A stretch of 64,000 bases of DNA from the NCBI RefSeq assembly GCF_950295315.1, contig NC_080170.1:92364054-92428053 (forward strand). Reading direction: 5' to 3'. This DNA comes from Erinaceus europaeus. Lineage: Eukaryota; Chordata; Mammalia; Eulipotyphla; Erinaceidae. Shown here in pieces: positions 46,546 to 58,288 of the stretch. The translations under genes were made by a program, and so were the position numbers. Every line of letters begins with the position of its first letter. Position 1 is the stretch's first letter. A model generated the notes under the pieces. It worked only from the letters and a program-made list of their open reading frames with translations. It did no database searches and had not been told where the DNA came from.

Positions 46546-47092
46546 ATCAACTAAGAATACCAAAGGAGACCACCAGGGACTGAAACAAGACAGAACTAGA
46601 ACAACTACAGGAACCCAGCAAATCACCTGTGAGTGCAAACACGTGTGGCTGGTGAACAGAGAGGAGCCTAGGAAGAGATTAAGGGGCTGGTAACAGTCCT
46701 GAAGTTTACCAGTTGAGACACTGTGGGAGGATCCCGGAAGATGGTGGACTGAGAAGCAGCTAGTGGCTGAGCTCTGACCACATCTCCTGGAAACGGTAGG
46801 ATTTTCTGCCTTTAGTAGGCCAGCCAATAAGGGGTCCTAGCGGTGACACCAAGGAGGTGACTATAACTTAATTTGGGTTAAGAATTAGAATAGGAAAAAA
46901 GGGGAAAAAAATTTTTTTTTCTTCCTTTTAATTTCTAAGCATACATCCTTTCCCGCCCCCCCCAACTATTAACAACTATTAACTTCCACAACTGTGAACT
47001 CTTTAATTACCTGACTTACAAGTCAATCAAGACAATAGTGATCAGTAATTTGAAAAGTACTGAGAGAGGGACCTCATAACATAATATATAAA
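46546..47092 (+). promoter_or_regulatory. L1 5'UTR (internal promoter region)
   Basis: Non-coding leader between the microsatellite and the ORF1 start; in L1 this region carries the internal promoter. It contains a T9 tract and a C9 run (46955-46964). No specific factor site is claimed. Confidence 0.65.
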
Positions 47093-48113
47093 ATGGTTAA
47101 ACCAACAAGAAGAAATATTGCAGCAATGAATCAGAACAAGAGTCCAGCTAAAAGCTCCCAAAAGGGTGAAGCACAAAATAATTAGGTCAACATCCAACCA
47201 CTAGTTAAGTAAATAATCACAGGACTGAGTAAAGAGTTTGAAAGAATTGTCATCATAAATGCAGACACAACAAATGAGACTTTGGAAGAAAACACTAATT
47301 ATCTCAAGGTTATTAGAGAGCTAAAAGGTGAAATAGCAGAGCTAAGAACACAACTAACTGATCAAGCTAAATCAGTATCTGAACAGGGTAAAAAAAATAG
47401 ATGAACTCCAGAAAACAGTAGAGGGGAGAGAAAACAGAATAAATGAGACTGAAGACAGAATTAGCAAGATCAAGGACAAATGAGAGACAACTAAAAAAGA
47501 AGTAAGAGATCTCAAAAAGAGATTAAGAGATACTGAAAACAACAACAGAAACCTATGGGATGACTTCAAAAAATAATATATACGCATTATTGGCTTACCA
47601 GAGGAAGAAAGAGAGGGAGAGAAGAAAGCATTCTTTAGGCCATAATAGCTGAAAATTTCTCTAGTCTAGGCAACATAAAAAACATAAAGGTTCAAGAAGC
47701 CCAGAGGGTTCCAAACAGAATCAACCCAGACTTAAAGACAACAAGACACATCATAATTAGAATGGAAAGGAATAAGGATAAAGAAAGGATCCTGAAGGCT
47801 ACAAGAGAAAAACAAAGAGTCATCTACAAAGGAAAACCCTTTAAGATTAGCAGCAGATTTCTCCACACAAACACTACAGGCCAGAAGAGAATGGCAAGAT
47901 ATCTATCGAGTACTCAATGAGAAAGGCTTTCAACCAAGAATACTGTATCCTGCTAGATTGTCATTCAGACTAGATGGTGGCATCAAAACCTTCTCAGACA
48001 AGCAACAGTTGAAGGAATCAACTATCACCAAGCCTGCCCTGAAAGATGTTCTGAAAGGTCTCCTAAAAAAAAGTCAGACCACTATAACTAGGCCATATAG
48101 CAGAACTCTCTAA
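47093..48113 (+). pseudogene. L1 ORF1 pseudogene
   Basis: ORF1p is the L1 RNA-binding coiled-coil protein. The ATG at 47093 opens MVKPTRRNIAAMNQNK and stops after 30 codons (TAG). Downstream, coiled-coil-like E/K/L-rich sequence runs to ~47540, the RNA-binding region follows (~47580-47860), and the C-terminal part (~47840-48110) shows KPFKISSRF and a terminal KPALKDVLKG-type segment. Extra stops (e.g. 'acaaatga' at 47475) and frameshifts break it. It is 12 bp upstream of ORF2, the usual short L1 spacing. Confidence 0.8.
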
Positions 48114-48125
48114 AACTCTACAAGA

Positions 48126-51100
48126 ATGGCGTTAAAATAGCTTCAATCTTTGATATCAATAAGTGTCAATGGCTTGAATTCACCTGTTAAAAGGCACAGA
48201 GTAGGGAGATGGATCAGAAAATACAACCCAACAATATCCTGTCTACAGGAAACCCAACTAACTCAACAAGACAAGCACAGACTCAAATTGAGAGGATGGA
48301 AAACTATCATATAGGCCAATGGCACACAAAAAAGGGCAGTAACAGCTGTTCTCATATCTAACATGATACACTTTAAAACAGATAAGATTAAAAAAGATAG
48401 GAATGGACATTACTTAATGCTCAGATGATCAATCAAGAGGACTTAATAATTATTAACATCTATGCACCCAATGAGAAGTCATCTAAATACATCAAACGTC
48501 TACTGAAAGAGCTACAGCAATATATTAACAGCAACTCAGTCATAGTAGGGGACTTCAAGACCCTACTCTCTCAACTTGACAGATTATCCAGGCAAAAAAT
48601 CAATAAAGACATAAGGGCACTAAATGAGGAGATAGATAAACTAGAACTATTGGACATTTTCAGAGTCATTCAACCCAAGACACTGGAATACACATTTTAC
48701 TCCAGTCCACATGGGTCATTCTCTAGGATAGACCATATGTTAGGCCACAAAGACAGCATCAGCAAATTAAAGAGCATTGAAATCATCTCAAGCACCTTCT
48801 TAGACCTCAGTGGAATTAAACAAACATTTCACAATCAACAAAAGATTAGTAATATTCCCAAAATGTGGAATCTCAGCAGTACACTACTTAACAACTACTG
48901 GCTCAAAGACAAAATAAAGGAAGAAATCAAAATGTTTTGAGAGTTCAGTGAAAATGAAGACACAAGCTATCAAATATTTGGGACACAGTTAAGGCTGAGA
49001 GGGAAGTTCATAGCCATATAAGCACACATTAGGAAATAAGAAAAAGCACAAATAAACAACCTGATTGCACATCTTAAAGACCTAGAAGAAGAAGAACAAA
49101 GGAACCCTGAAGCAACCAGAAGAACAGAAATCACTAAAGTTAGGGTAGAAATCAATAGAAACATTGAAAGTAATAAAACCATACAAAAGATCAACGAAAG
49201 TAAATGTTGGTTCTTCAAAATAATGAACAAAATCGACAAACCTACAGCCAGACTCACAAAACAAAAAAGTGAGAAGACCCAAATAAATCAGACAGTAAAT
49301 GAAGAGGAGATATCATAACAGACACCACAGAGATTAAAAAGATAATAATGGACACTACTTAATGCTCAGATGATCATTCGAGGCTTCTATGAACAACTCT
49401 GTGCCACCAAGCTAGAGAACCTGGAAGAAATGGACGATTTCCTAGATACCTACCAACTGCCAAAACTAAGTAAAGAGTAAGTAGATAACATGAACAGGCC
49501 CATCACAGCTAATGAAATTGAAACAGTTATCAAAAATCTCCTCAAAAATAAAAGTCCTGGACCATTTGGTTTTACAAATGAACTCTACAAACCCTTCAAA
49601 GAAGAAATAATACCTCTACTTTTAAAAGTCTTCCAGAAGATTGAAGACACAGGAATACTCCCTTCCATCTTCTATGAAGCCAACATCAATTTGATACCAA
49701 AGGCAGTCAGGGACACAACCAAAAAAGAAAACTACAGACCAATATCTCTGATGAATATAGATGTGAAAATATTGAACAAAATTCTAGCCAACCGGATACA
49801 GCAGTATATTAAAGAGATTGTTCATCATGACCAAGTGGGGTTTATCCCAGGCATGCAAGATTGGCTTAATATAGGTAAATAAATCAACATGATCCACCAC
49901 ATCAACTAAAACAAGGCCAAAATCCAAATGGTCATATCAATAGATGCAGAGAAAGACTTTGACAAAATACAACATCCCTTTATGATCAAAACACTATAAA
50001 AAATGGGAATAGATGGAAAATTCCTCAAGATAGTGGAGTCTGTATAAAGCAAACCTACAGCCAACATCATACTCAATGGTGAAAAACTGGAAATATTTCC
50101 CCTCAGATCAGGTAATAGACAGGGATACCTATTATCACCACTACTATTCAACATAGTGTTGGAAGTTCTTGCCATAGCAATCAGGCAGGAGCAAGGAATT
50201 AAAGGCATACAGACTGGAAGAGAAGAAGTCAAACTCCCTATTTGCAGATGACATGATAGTATACATAGAAAAACCTAAGGAATCCAGCAAGAAGCTTTTG
50301 GATATCATCAGGAAATACAGTAAGGTGTCAGGCTACAAAATTAAATATTAAAAAGTCAGTGGCATTCCTCTATGCAAACACTAAGGTAGAAGAAGTTAAA
50401 ATCCAGAAATCAATTCCTTTTACTATAGCAACAAAAACAATAAAATACCTAGGAATAAACCTAACCAAAGAAATGAAAGACTTGTATACTGAAAATTATG
50501 AGTCACTACTCAAGGAAATTGAAAAAGATACAAAGAAATGGAAAGATATTCTATGTTCATGTGTTGGAAGAATTAATATCATCAAAATTAATATACTACA
50601 CAGAGCCATATACAAATTTAATGCTATTGCCATCAATATCCCAACCACATTTTTTAGGAGAATAGATCAAATGTTACAAATGTTTATCTGGAACCAGAAA
50701 AGACCTAGAATTGCAAAAACAATCTTGAGAAGAAAGAACAGAACCAGAGGCATCACACTTCCAAATCTCTAAATGTATTATAGCGCCCTTGTCATCAAAA
50801 CTGCTTGGTACTGGAACATTAACAGACATACTGACCAGTGGAATAGAATTGAGAGCCCAAAAGTAAGCCCCCACATCTATGGACATCTAATCTTTGACAA
50901 AGGTGCCCAGACTATTAAAGGGGGAAAGCAGAGTCTCTTCAACAAATGGTGTTGGAAAAAATGTCTTGAAACATGCAGAAGAATGGAACTGAACCACACT
51001 GTATTTCACCAAATACAAAGGTAAATTCCAAGTGGATCAAGGACTTGGATGTTAGACCACAAACTATAAGATACTTAGAAGAAAATATTGTCAGAACTCT

Positions 51101-51959
51101 TGTCCGCATAAATTTTAAAGACATCTTGAAATGAAAGGAATCCAATTACAAAGAAGACTAAGGCAAGCATAAACCTATGAAACTGCATCAAATTAAAAAG
51201 CTTCTGCACAGAAAAAGAAATTACTACCCAAACCAAGAGACCCCTCACAGAATGGGAGAAGATCTTTACATGCCATATATCAGACAAGAGGCTAATAACT
51301 AGAATATATAAAGAACCTTCAAATCTCAACAAAGAAACAAATAACCCCATCCAAAAATGGGGGGAGGAAATGGACAGAATATTCATCACAGAAGAGATCC
51401 AAAAGGCTGAGAAACACATGAAAAAGTGCTCTAAGTCTCTGATTGTCAGAGAAATGCAAATAAAGACAACAATGAGATATCACTTCACTCCTGTGAGAAT
51501 GGCATACATCAGAAAAGGTAACAGCAGCAAATACTGGAGAGGTTGTGGGGTCAAAGGAACCCTCCTGCTCTGCTGGTGGGTTGTAAATTGGTCCAACCTC
51601 TGTGGAGAACAGTCTGGAGAACTCTCAGAAGGCTAGAATGGACCTACCCTATGACCCTGCAATTCTTCTCCTGGGGCTATATCCTAAGGAACCCAACACA
51701 ACCATCCAAAAAGGTCTGTGTACACATATGTTTTTGGCAGCACAATTTGTAATAGCCAAAACCTGGAAGCAATCCAGGTGTCCAACAACAGATGAGTGGC
51801 TGAGCAAGTTGAATACTACTCAGCTTTAAAAAATCGTGAATTCCTCGTTTTCAGCACATCTTGTCAGGACCTTGAAAAATCACTTTAAGTCAGAATAAAT
51901 AAATAAGTCAGAAACAGAAGGATCAATATGGGATGATCTCACTCTCAGACAGAAGCTGA
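48126..51959 (+). pseudogene. L1 ORF2 pseudogene
   Basis: ORF2p carries an endonuclease, a reverse transcriptase and a C-terminal Cys-rich segment. The ATG at 48126 is followed by a stop at codon 5; beyond it the frame reads SVNGLNSPVKRHRVGRW and CLQETQ, which holds the endonuclease Glu motif. GDFKT (48550) has K where GDFNT is expected, and the C-terminal endonuclease SDH motif is not seen. RT motifs survive in pieces: [33 protein letters not shown] (49490-49882) and the catalytic FADD (50241-50252). The C-terminus has CWRGCG-like and IPLLG-like relics. It is broken by many frameshifts and a ~20-bp deletion near 51812. Confidence 0.9.
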
Positions 51960-52350
51960 AAAACAAGATCAGAAAAGAAAACACAAGTAGAAACTGAACT
52001 GGAATTGGCGTATTGAACCAAAGTAAAAGACTCTGGGGTGGGTGGGTAAGGAGAATACAGATTCCAGAAGGATGACAGAGGACCTAGTGGGGGTTGTATT
52101 GTTATATGGAAAACTGGGAAACGTTATGCATGTACCAACTTTTATATTTACTATGGGATGTAAAACATTAATTCACCAATAAAGGAATAAAAAACGCATA
52201 CACACATTTTTGTCTTTTTTTATGCACTGTGATAAAATCTTACCCTTGTGTTCTGAGAAAACAATCTAACAATAGTATTTAAATATTTCTGGTAAAGTAC
52301 CATCTCCAAGATTATGGGCGAACATCAGTGATATAAAAATATTTGTATTA

Positions 52351-52574
52351 TTATTTTATTTTTAAATTTATTTGTTATTGGATAGAGACAGAGAGAAAGA
52401 GAGAGAAGGGGGAGATAGAGAGGAAGAGAGACAGAGAGACACCTGCAAACCTGCTTCACCACCTGTGAACCAATTCCCCTGCAGATGGGTAGCAGGGGGC
52501 TTGAACCGGGATCCTAACCGGTCCTTTTGCTTTATGCCACATGCGCTTAACCCTCTGAGCTACCTTCTGACTCC
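52351..52574 (-). mobile_element. Hybrid SINE: A head, B tail, 19-bp TSD
   Basis: Perfect duplication 'tataaaaatatttgtatta' at 52332-52350 and 52575-52593. On the reverse strand the head and B-box region ('cttgaaccgggatcc', 'accttctgactcc') is A-type, but the 3' part lacks the CAACAA tail and carries the B-type 'ggatagagacagagaga' end. Confidence 0.9.
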
Positions 52575-52593
52575 TATAAAAATATTTGTATTA

Positions 52594-52860
52594 ATATTAA
52601 GAATATTGGTTGGTGGGTGGAGATTAGGACTTATGTGCATGGTGTGTTCTCTTTCTCACACACAAAAATACAAAAGTTAATAAATCTTAAACATACAAAA
52701 ATTTAGTTACATTAGCAGTAACACATAGCTAACATTGTTTCTGACTTACCAACTTGTCAGTCAAAGCAAATACTTTGAAAATTATTTTTATGAAGTATGG
52801 TTTTTAATTTTGTCTTCAGTGTTATTGCTAGAAGTCTGCCAACACAACTTTTGTTCTCAG
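52594..52860. other. Anonymous DNA, no gene seen
   Basis: No element recognised. Confidence 0.45.
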
Positions 52861-52861
52861 C

Positions 52862-53025
52862 AGCCATTTTTCCTTTTTATAGAGAATGAGAAACAGAGAG
52901 AAGAAGAGTGAGAGACAGAGAGAAGCAGGGCCATTAGCAGTACTGCCTCAATGCTTGTAAAACCCCTACTGTAGTGGAAATAGAGGGCTGGTCCCTGATA
53001 TATATTACACATTTCCCTACCAGGA
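52862..53025 (-). mobile_element. Diverged family B SINE
   Basis: Reverse copy: 'tatagagaatgagaaacag', 'attagcagtactgcctc', 'taaaacccctactgtag'. Head not clear. Confidence 0.5.
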
Positions 53026-53221
53026 TATAAGACATGTCATTACTATATAAAATTTCCTCACACTCGCCTCACTCTCAACTTTCAACTCTCAATTGAGAAT
53101 TTGTGAGTTCTAATAAATCTGTGTTATATCATTCTACATTAATTTTCCTTATTTTATAAAATGAAACTTTTAATCTAGCTTTTTCCTTTTTTTGTTGTTA
53201 TTATGGAGCCAAAATCTATTG

Positions 53222-53443
53222 CATTTGTGATGTCACTGCTGTGGGCCAACCTTTTTATTGCTTTTGATTTAGGAAGAGAAACAAAGACAAAGAGACAGAG
53301 GGAGAGAGAGGGCAAGAGAGAAAGGTGCTATAGTATCAGAGCTTCCCTGTTGTTATATCATTCTCATGTGGTGCTGGGATTCAAACTCATTTCATGCATG
53401 GAAAGGCATGCACTCTACCTAATAAATCTCTCTCTGTCCCCAA
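53222..53443 (-). mobile_element. Family E SINE
   Basis: Reverse copy: GAGA-rich 3' part (53275-53325), 'catgtggtgctgggattc', 'gcatgcactctacct'. The B-box complement 'gggattcaaactc' is visible. Confidence 0.65.
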
Positions 53444-53719
53444 ACCCCAAATTTGTTACCCAAATTAGCAATGCCATTTTGCTCCCACAGAAATATATAT
53501 AATGTTGGTCACAATTTTTGTTTCAAACACCTGGCAATAAATTGAAGTATACAATGTGAAATACAGGTATTACAGAGAGGGGCATGATCAAAGGAATAAG
53601 ATAAAGAGAACCCAACTTTTAAAAATTATAACTAGAGAAATTCAACATTCAGCTTCAAGTTTATATTCATAAATAGAATATTTATTTATTCACTCACTGT
53701 TTTTATTTACTATTTAAGG
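53444..53719. other. Anonymous DNA, no gene seen
   Basis: AT-rich; no element recognised. Confidence 0.45.
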
Positions 53720-53845
53720 TATTTTATTTATTTTATTTTTGAGAAAGAAAGACACAGAGAGAAACACCAGAGCACTGCACAGACTTCAGAGCCTCAGGCA
53801 TGAGAGAGTCTATTTGCATAATCATTATGCTATGTAGTCCCACCC
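53720..53845 (-). mobile_element. tRNA-derived SINE, family C
   Basis: Reverse copy: 'agagcactgcacagacttc', 'agcctcaggcatgag', 'ttgcataatcattatgc'. Confidence 0.7.
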
Positions 53846-53856
53846 CATTCACTCAT

Positions 53857-53980
53857 TGTTAACTAGAGCACTGTTCAGCTCTTGGGTTATGGTGTTGTCT
53901 GAGATTGAACTTTGGATCTCTGGTGTCTCCAACATGGACATGGGAGTCTGGTGCTTAAATGGCTATGTGTTCTCTCTGAA
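53857..53980 (-). mobile_element. Family C-like SINE, diverged
   Basis: Reverse copy: 'agagcactgttcagctcttg', 'gagattgaactttggatctc'. The head is poorly preserved. It lies in tandem with the previous copy. Confidence 0.6.
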
Positions 53981-54014
53981 CTAAATGTTTTCATAATGTG
54001 TAATTGATCCCTGA

Positions 54015-54550
54015 TGGTTTGTTGGGGAACATTCATGTCAGATGTATCTAATTTAGGTACCTGAGAGAGGACTCTTTTTCCAGTAAGCTATTGGCATATT
54101 TCCTCCCACACAGCTAAACTAATGGGCAACAGCCTGCCTAGCCAAAGCCTCTGAGCATTTAATGTCTTAACTTTTGAGACTAAAGAGACTATCAATAAGC
54201 TAGCTGATAAACAGGTGTCATATGCTGAGTTTAAATCTGCTATCTCTAAATTCAGTTATCACACTCTATGTTTTAAGTAGTTTTAATCCTTTACCCCATG
54301 TGAGTTCTGCTTCCTGGGTAAACTACCATTTTGTGTCTGAAATTCCCAATGTCTTTTAAGCCTTGCTTATAAAAGGACACTAGACCCAGAAGGAGCACTT
54401 TTGTGCTGGTCTGCACTCACTCCTATAGTGATGAGGGTCACTGTAGGTCATCTCTGGACTCTCCAGTTAGACACAAAACTCCGGTGTCTCTGAATAATCT
54501 TTTGGATACCTTCCACCTCCAGCCCCAGCGACACAACGGTGGTTGAGAAA
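54015..54550 (+). mobile_element. Probable solo endogenous-retrovirus LTR
   Basis: The block begins near 'tgttggggaac' (54021). It has a promoter-like 'ttataaaagg' (54368-54377), then 'ctgcactcactcc', 'ctgaataatcttttgg' (a possible poly-A signal) and ends near 'cagcgacacaac' (54528-54540). U3-TATA-R-poly-A signal order and length fit an LTR. No internal gag/pol sequence is adjacent, so it would be a solo LTR. Exact ends and TSD are unresolved; the family is not recognised. Confidence 0.55.
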
Positions 54551-54860
54551 GTTGAAAGTTATTTATATATTTCTATAATGTCCAGATAATTTTCTTGAAA
54601 AATATTCTTTAAGCAAATTTTAAAAGCTGGTACAGAGTTTCTAGTATAACTTGTTCCTGTATATAAAATTATAGCTATTATAGAAATTCATACTTCTCAT
54701 TATATTTAATAGTATGTGTTGACCGATGACAAGAAATTGAATACTGCAAGTAAAAAAAAAAAAAAGTTGAGTTACATAAATGGAAATTCCCATAAAGAAG
54801 ATTGACTTTTGTAAATATTACTTAAATATTGGAATTTGTCATATGTTAAAAATATTTGTG
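54551..54860. other. Anonymous DNA, no gene seen
   Basis: AT-rich, with an A14 tract at 54752. Confidence 0.5.
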
Positions 54861-54861
54861 T

Positions 54862-54990
54862 GAGTAGAAGGGATAACATAATGGTTATACAAAGACTTCT
54901 ATGCCTGAGGCTCCTATGACCCAAGTTTAATAGCCTGCACCACCATAAGCCAGAGCTGAGCAGTGCTCTCATCAACAAAAAAAAACAAAA
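54862..54990 (+). mobile_element. tRNA-derived SINE, family C
   Basis: 'ggataacataatggttat', 'tatgcctgaggctcc', 'accataagccagagctgag', A-rich tail. Imperfect flanks 'aaaaatatttgtgt' and 'aaaaaatatgtgtt'. Confidence 0.85.
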
Positions 54991-55258
54991 CAAAAAATAT
55001 GTGTTTTCTAAGGTGATTTATTCACAATTTATAATCATATAAACATATAATAAAAATATACACTTATGTATTGTATGTCAGGATATCTGTTTACCCAGAA
55101 ATAAGTTATGAGTAGCTTGTGGACGAATATAGTAATACATATTTTGGCTTAATAGACAGAATAAGATTATGGTGAATTCTCATTACAGAGTTGCATTCAC
55201 TTTACTTAAGTTTCAAAACTTTCTAAATATATTTAGATATACCTTCCATCAATTTATA
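54991..55258. other. Anonymous DNA, no gene seen
   Basis: AT-rich; no element recognised. Confidence 0.45.
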
Positions 55259-55259
55259 T

Positions 55260-55320
55260 TGGGGACTGGGCGGTAGCATACCAGGTTAAGCACACAGAGT
55301 ATGATAGGGCACAGTCTTTA
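55260..55320 (+). mobile_element. A/B-type SINE head fragment
   Basis: Only the head 'ggggactgggcggtagcat' and 'ccaggttaagcacacagag' remain; it breaks off before the B-box. Confidence 0.65.
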
Positions 55321-56241
55321 AAATGTATAGTCAAAAATTCCAGTTGATGATTACATATTATCTAAGTTATCTTCTCCAATTATTCTTTACCCTCCACAAT
55401 CAAAGGATTTGCTTCACTATTCATAGAGAAAATCCACAGATAGAACTATTGTGGGGTAGAAATGAGATTTATAATTCTTTTGCCACTTGTGTAGGTCTTT
55501 TTTCCTTTATCCTAAAATATAAGAAAGCATGAAGGTTGTGCATAATAAGCAAAGATATTCTTTCTACCTGATAAAGAAGGGGAGGCTGCTTGACATTTTT
55601 CAAAGTAGATATCACAGAATAACAAAGTTGGGAAGAATTTCAGTGTTTATAACTGAAGACAATGGTTACTCGGGCACTTATGCTGCGTCTTTTCTGAGAT
55701 TCTTTTAGTGTATCTTCATCAATGTGATCTTATTGATTGCAAACGACATTTATTCTGCTTGGTCACCATTAACGTTCAGTTCTTGAATACTGCATCAGAC
55801 TAACGTTGCTAAAGTATTAATGTGTTATTATTTGAATTTTCAATTTTGAAATATTATTTGGGGGGAGGAGAAATTATGATTTTTAGGAGTCATGATTTGA
55901 ATACAATCCAATAATAACTAATTTGATACATTTATATTTCATACAAAAGTATTTTCTTTATAAGTCTTATTTTAAAGGAAAGTGTCACAGAGTAGGAAGT
56001 TGTCTGGGAATTTCTCCAAAGTATTTTAATTTTAAAAGTCAGAATTTCTCTTTCTATAGCTACAATAAGTTCTAGCTTCTGAAGTTAGCATGAGCCCCAC
56101 ATTATCAAACATTATATTGATTTGAAAGAAAGAGAAAGATAGAGAAGGGGTAAAAAAACAAAAACTGGAGGTTACAGTTAGCCATTTTGTTTCAGGTGAG
56201 CTTTGTTTATGTAAATGCTGATTGGGAGAATATTATAGATT
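55321..56241. other. Anonymous DNA, no gene seen
   Basis: No element recognised. The 69-codon frame at 55323-55532 has no recognisable domain. Confidence 0.5.
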
Positions 56242-56535
56242 TTTTTTCTTAATTTTTTGTATTTATTTATTTATTCCCTTTTGTTGTCCTTGTTGTTTTA
56301 TTGTTGTAGTTATTATTGATGTCGTTGTTGTTGTTGGATAGGACAGAGAGAAATGGAGAGAGGAGGGGAAGACAGAGAGGGGGAGAGAAAGATAGACACC
56401 TGCAGACCTGCTTCACCGCCTGTGAAGCGACTCCCCTGCAGGTGGGGAGCCGGGGGCTCGAACCGGGATTGTTAGTCTGTTCTTGGGCTTTGAGCCATGT
56501 GCACTTAACCCGCTGTGCTACCACCAGACTCCCTG
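56242..56535 (-). mobile_element. tRNA-derived SINE, family A
   Basis: Reverse copy with 'gcagacctgcttcaccgcc', 'gctcgaaccgggat', head 'accaccagactccc'. Imperfect flanks 'gaatattatagat' / 'gaaatactgtagat'. Confidence 0.9.
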
Positions 56536-56769
56536 GAAATACTGTAGATCTTTCAAGAGTCTGTGATAGGCAGAAATCTAAGAAACCTAAGACTCTAAGC
56601 CCCTTGGAGTGCATATTTTTCATATTTTGGGGGACTACGAGAACAATTCATTTCACTCTGGAGATTAGGCTCTGTAACACTGGCAGTTTACTTTAAGGAA
56701 GGGGGATAACTTAATTACTAACTTTTAATACTAACTTTGACTTAAAAAAAAAAAAGACATCCAGCTGGT

Positions 56770-57140
56770 CATAGAACAAAATAGTGAAATCAGCACTGGC
56801 TTACTAGGAAAAAAGCAAATATCCCTGTTGCAAACTGCCTATGCAGACCACATGGCAGGGAAGTGTGGGCAGCCTGTAAGAGCTCAGAGTAATTCTCTTC
56901 TAACAGGCAGCAGGAAAATGGGAACGTCCGTCTCAGAACAGTAAGGAAAAGGATTCTGCCAACAACCAGGGAGCTTGGAAAAAACGTTGAGGCCCATATG
57001 GCAAACCCACATGACTCCCATTTCGATTTCAGTTCTGTGAGACCCTGAGGAGAGAATCCAGTCACACCAGGCCTAAACTTCTGACCTCCAGAAAGCAAAA
57101 TAAATTTGTGTTGTTAACAGAAAACCAATACACTGATATA
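56770..57140 (+). mobile_element. Probable old MaLR-type LTR 3' part
   Basis: 'cttctgacctccagaaagc', 'aaataaatttgtgttgtt' and 'aaccaatacac' resemble the 3' end of old mammalian MaLR-type LTRs. Diverged; assigned from memory. Confidence 0.5.
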
Positions 57141-57291
57141 ATTAGAATAAATTTGCTTATTAATCAAAACCTTTACTTAATGCACCAATGAAAAATTATA
57201 TGGACATAATATTTGAAGAACTAAATATATAAATGTCTATAAATTCCATGTTATTTGTTGTAGGGTACAATGAATTTTGCATTGATATTTC

Positions 57292-57590
57292 TTTTTTTAA
57301 TTTTTTTAGATTTTATTTATTTATTTTCCCTTTTGTAGCCCTTGTTGTCTTTTTATTGCTGTTGTAGTTATTGTTGTTATTGATGTCGTCGTTGTTAGAC
57401 AGGACAGAGAGAAATGGAGAGAGGAGGGGAAAACAGAGAGGGGTAAAGATAGACACCTACAGAACTGCTTCACCGCCTGTGAAGGAACGCCCCTGCAAGG
57501 AGATTGCCGTGGGCTGAAAACGGGATCCTTCAGCCAGTCTTTGAGCTTTGCGCCAAGTGCACTTAACCTGCTGCTACCACCGGACTCCCA
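57292..57590 (-). mobile_element. tRNA-derived SINE, family A, with TSD
   Basis: Duplication 'attgatatttc' at 57281-57291 and 57591-57601. Reverse copy; the B-box is degraded ('gggctgaaaacgggat'). Confidence 0.92.
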
Positions 57591-57601
57591 ATTGATATTT
57601 C

Positions 57602-58017
57602 AATTGTCTTTTTCATATAAATTACACTTATAATATCTCCTCTATATTTTCCAGCTCTTCAATTTAAAAACAATGGAAAAAGGTCCCATAGACACCCATA
57701 TAATAATCTGATTACAGTTACTATTAATATAGTGATTCCTCCCTCACACATGCTCTTAAATTCGCATCGTCCAAGATGTTCACCCCTTTATCTCTTTTGA
57801 AAGTATTCTATGTGATTTTCATAAATTCACCAATGGCTTACCATTATGTAAGCATTTTATAACATATCTAATTAAGATGTCTATTTTTAGTAACACATCA
57901 AACTGGCATAAGGATATTTTAATGCAAGCACAAATGATGGATATGTATTTAACCTAGAACCACTGCCCAGGTGGTTATAACAATCAGTGTGATTCTCAGT
58001 AAAAAATACTCCATGTC
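57602..58017. other. Anonymous DNA, no gene seen
   Basis: No element recognised. Confidence 0.5.
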
Positions 58018-58288
58018 TGGGGTCAGGCGTTAGCGCAGCAGGTAAGCACCCGTGGCACAAAGCACAAGGACCAGAGAAGGGATCCCGGTTGGGTTTGAAC
58101 CCCCAGTTCTCCACCTGCAGGTGGGGGGGGGTTGCTTCACAAGCTGTGAAGCAGATCTGCAAGTGTGTATCCATCTCTTCTCCTCTCTCTGTTTCCCCTC
58201 CTCTCTTGATTTCTCTCTGTCCTATCCAACAACATCAATGGCAACAATAACAATAACAACAACAACAAGGGCAACAAAATGGAAAAAA
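58018..58288 (+). mobile_element. tRNA-derived SINE, family A
   Basis: Head 'ggggtcaggcgttagcgcag', B-box region 'ggtttgaacccccag', a G8 run at 58123-58130, CAACAA tail. Immediately followed by another SINE in the same orientation. Confidence 0.9.

Larger units (their letters stand above)
46546..52197 (+). mobile_element. Near full-length, dead L1
   Basis: In order: 5'UTR (46546-47092, with 'cccggaagatggtggactg'), ORF1 relic (47093-48113), ORF2 relic (48126-51959), short 3'UTR with 'ggggtgggtgggt' (52035) and 'aataaaggaataaaaa' tail. About 5.65 kb. No convincing target-site duplication found. Both ORFs carry stops and frameshifts, so it cannot move by itself. An ORF2 segment is repeated ectopically (48388 and 49337). 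Confidence 0.92.

Noticed and set aside
46315..46827. 170-codon reverse frame with GEERR repeats
   Set aside because: The repeat is the (CCTCT)n microsatellite read in reverse, joined to antisense L1 5'UTR. No start context or homology.
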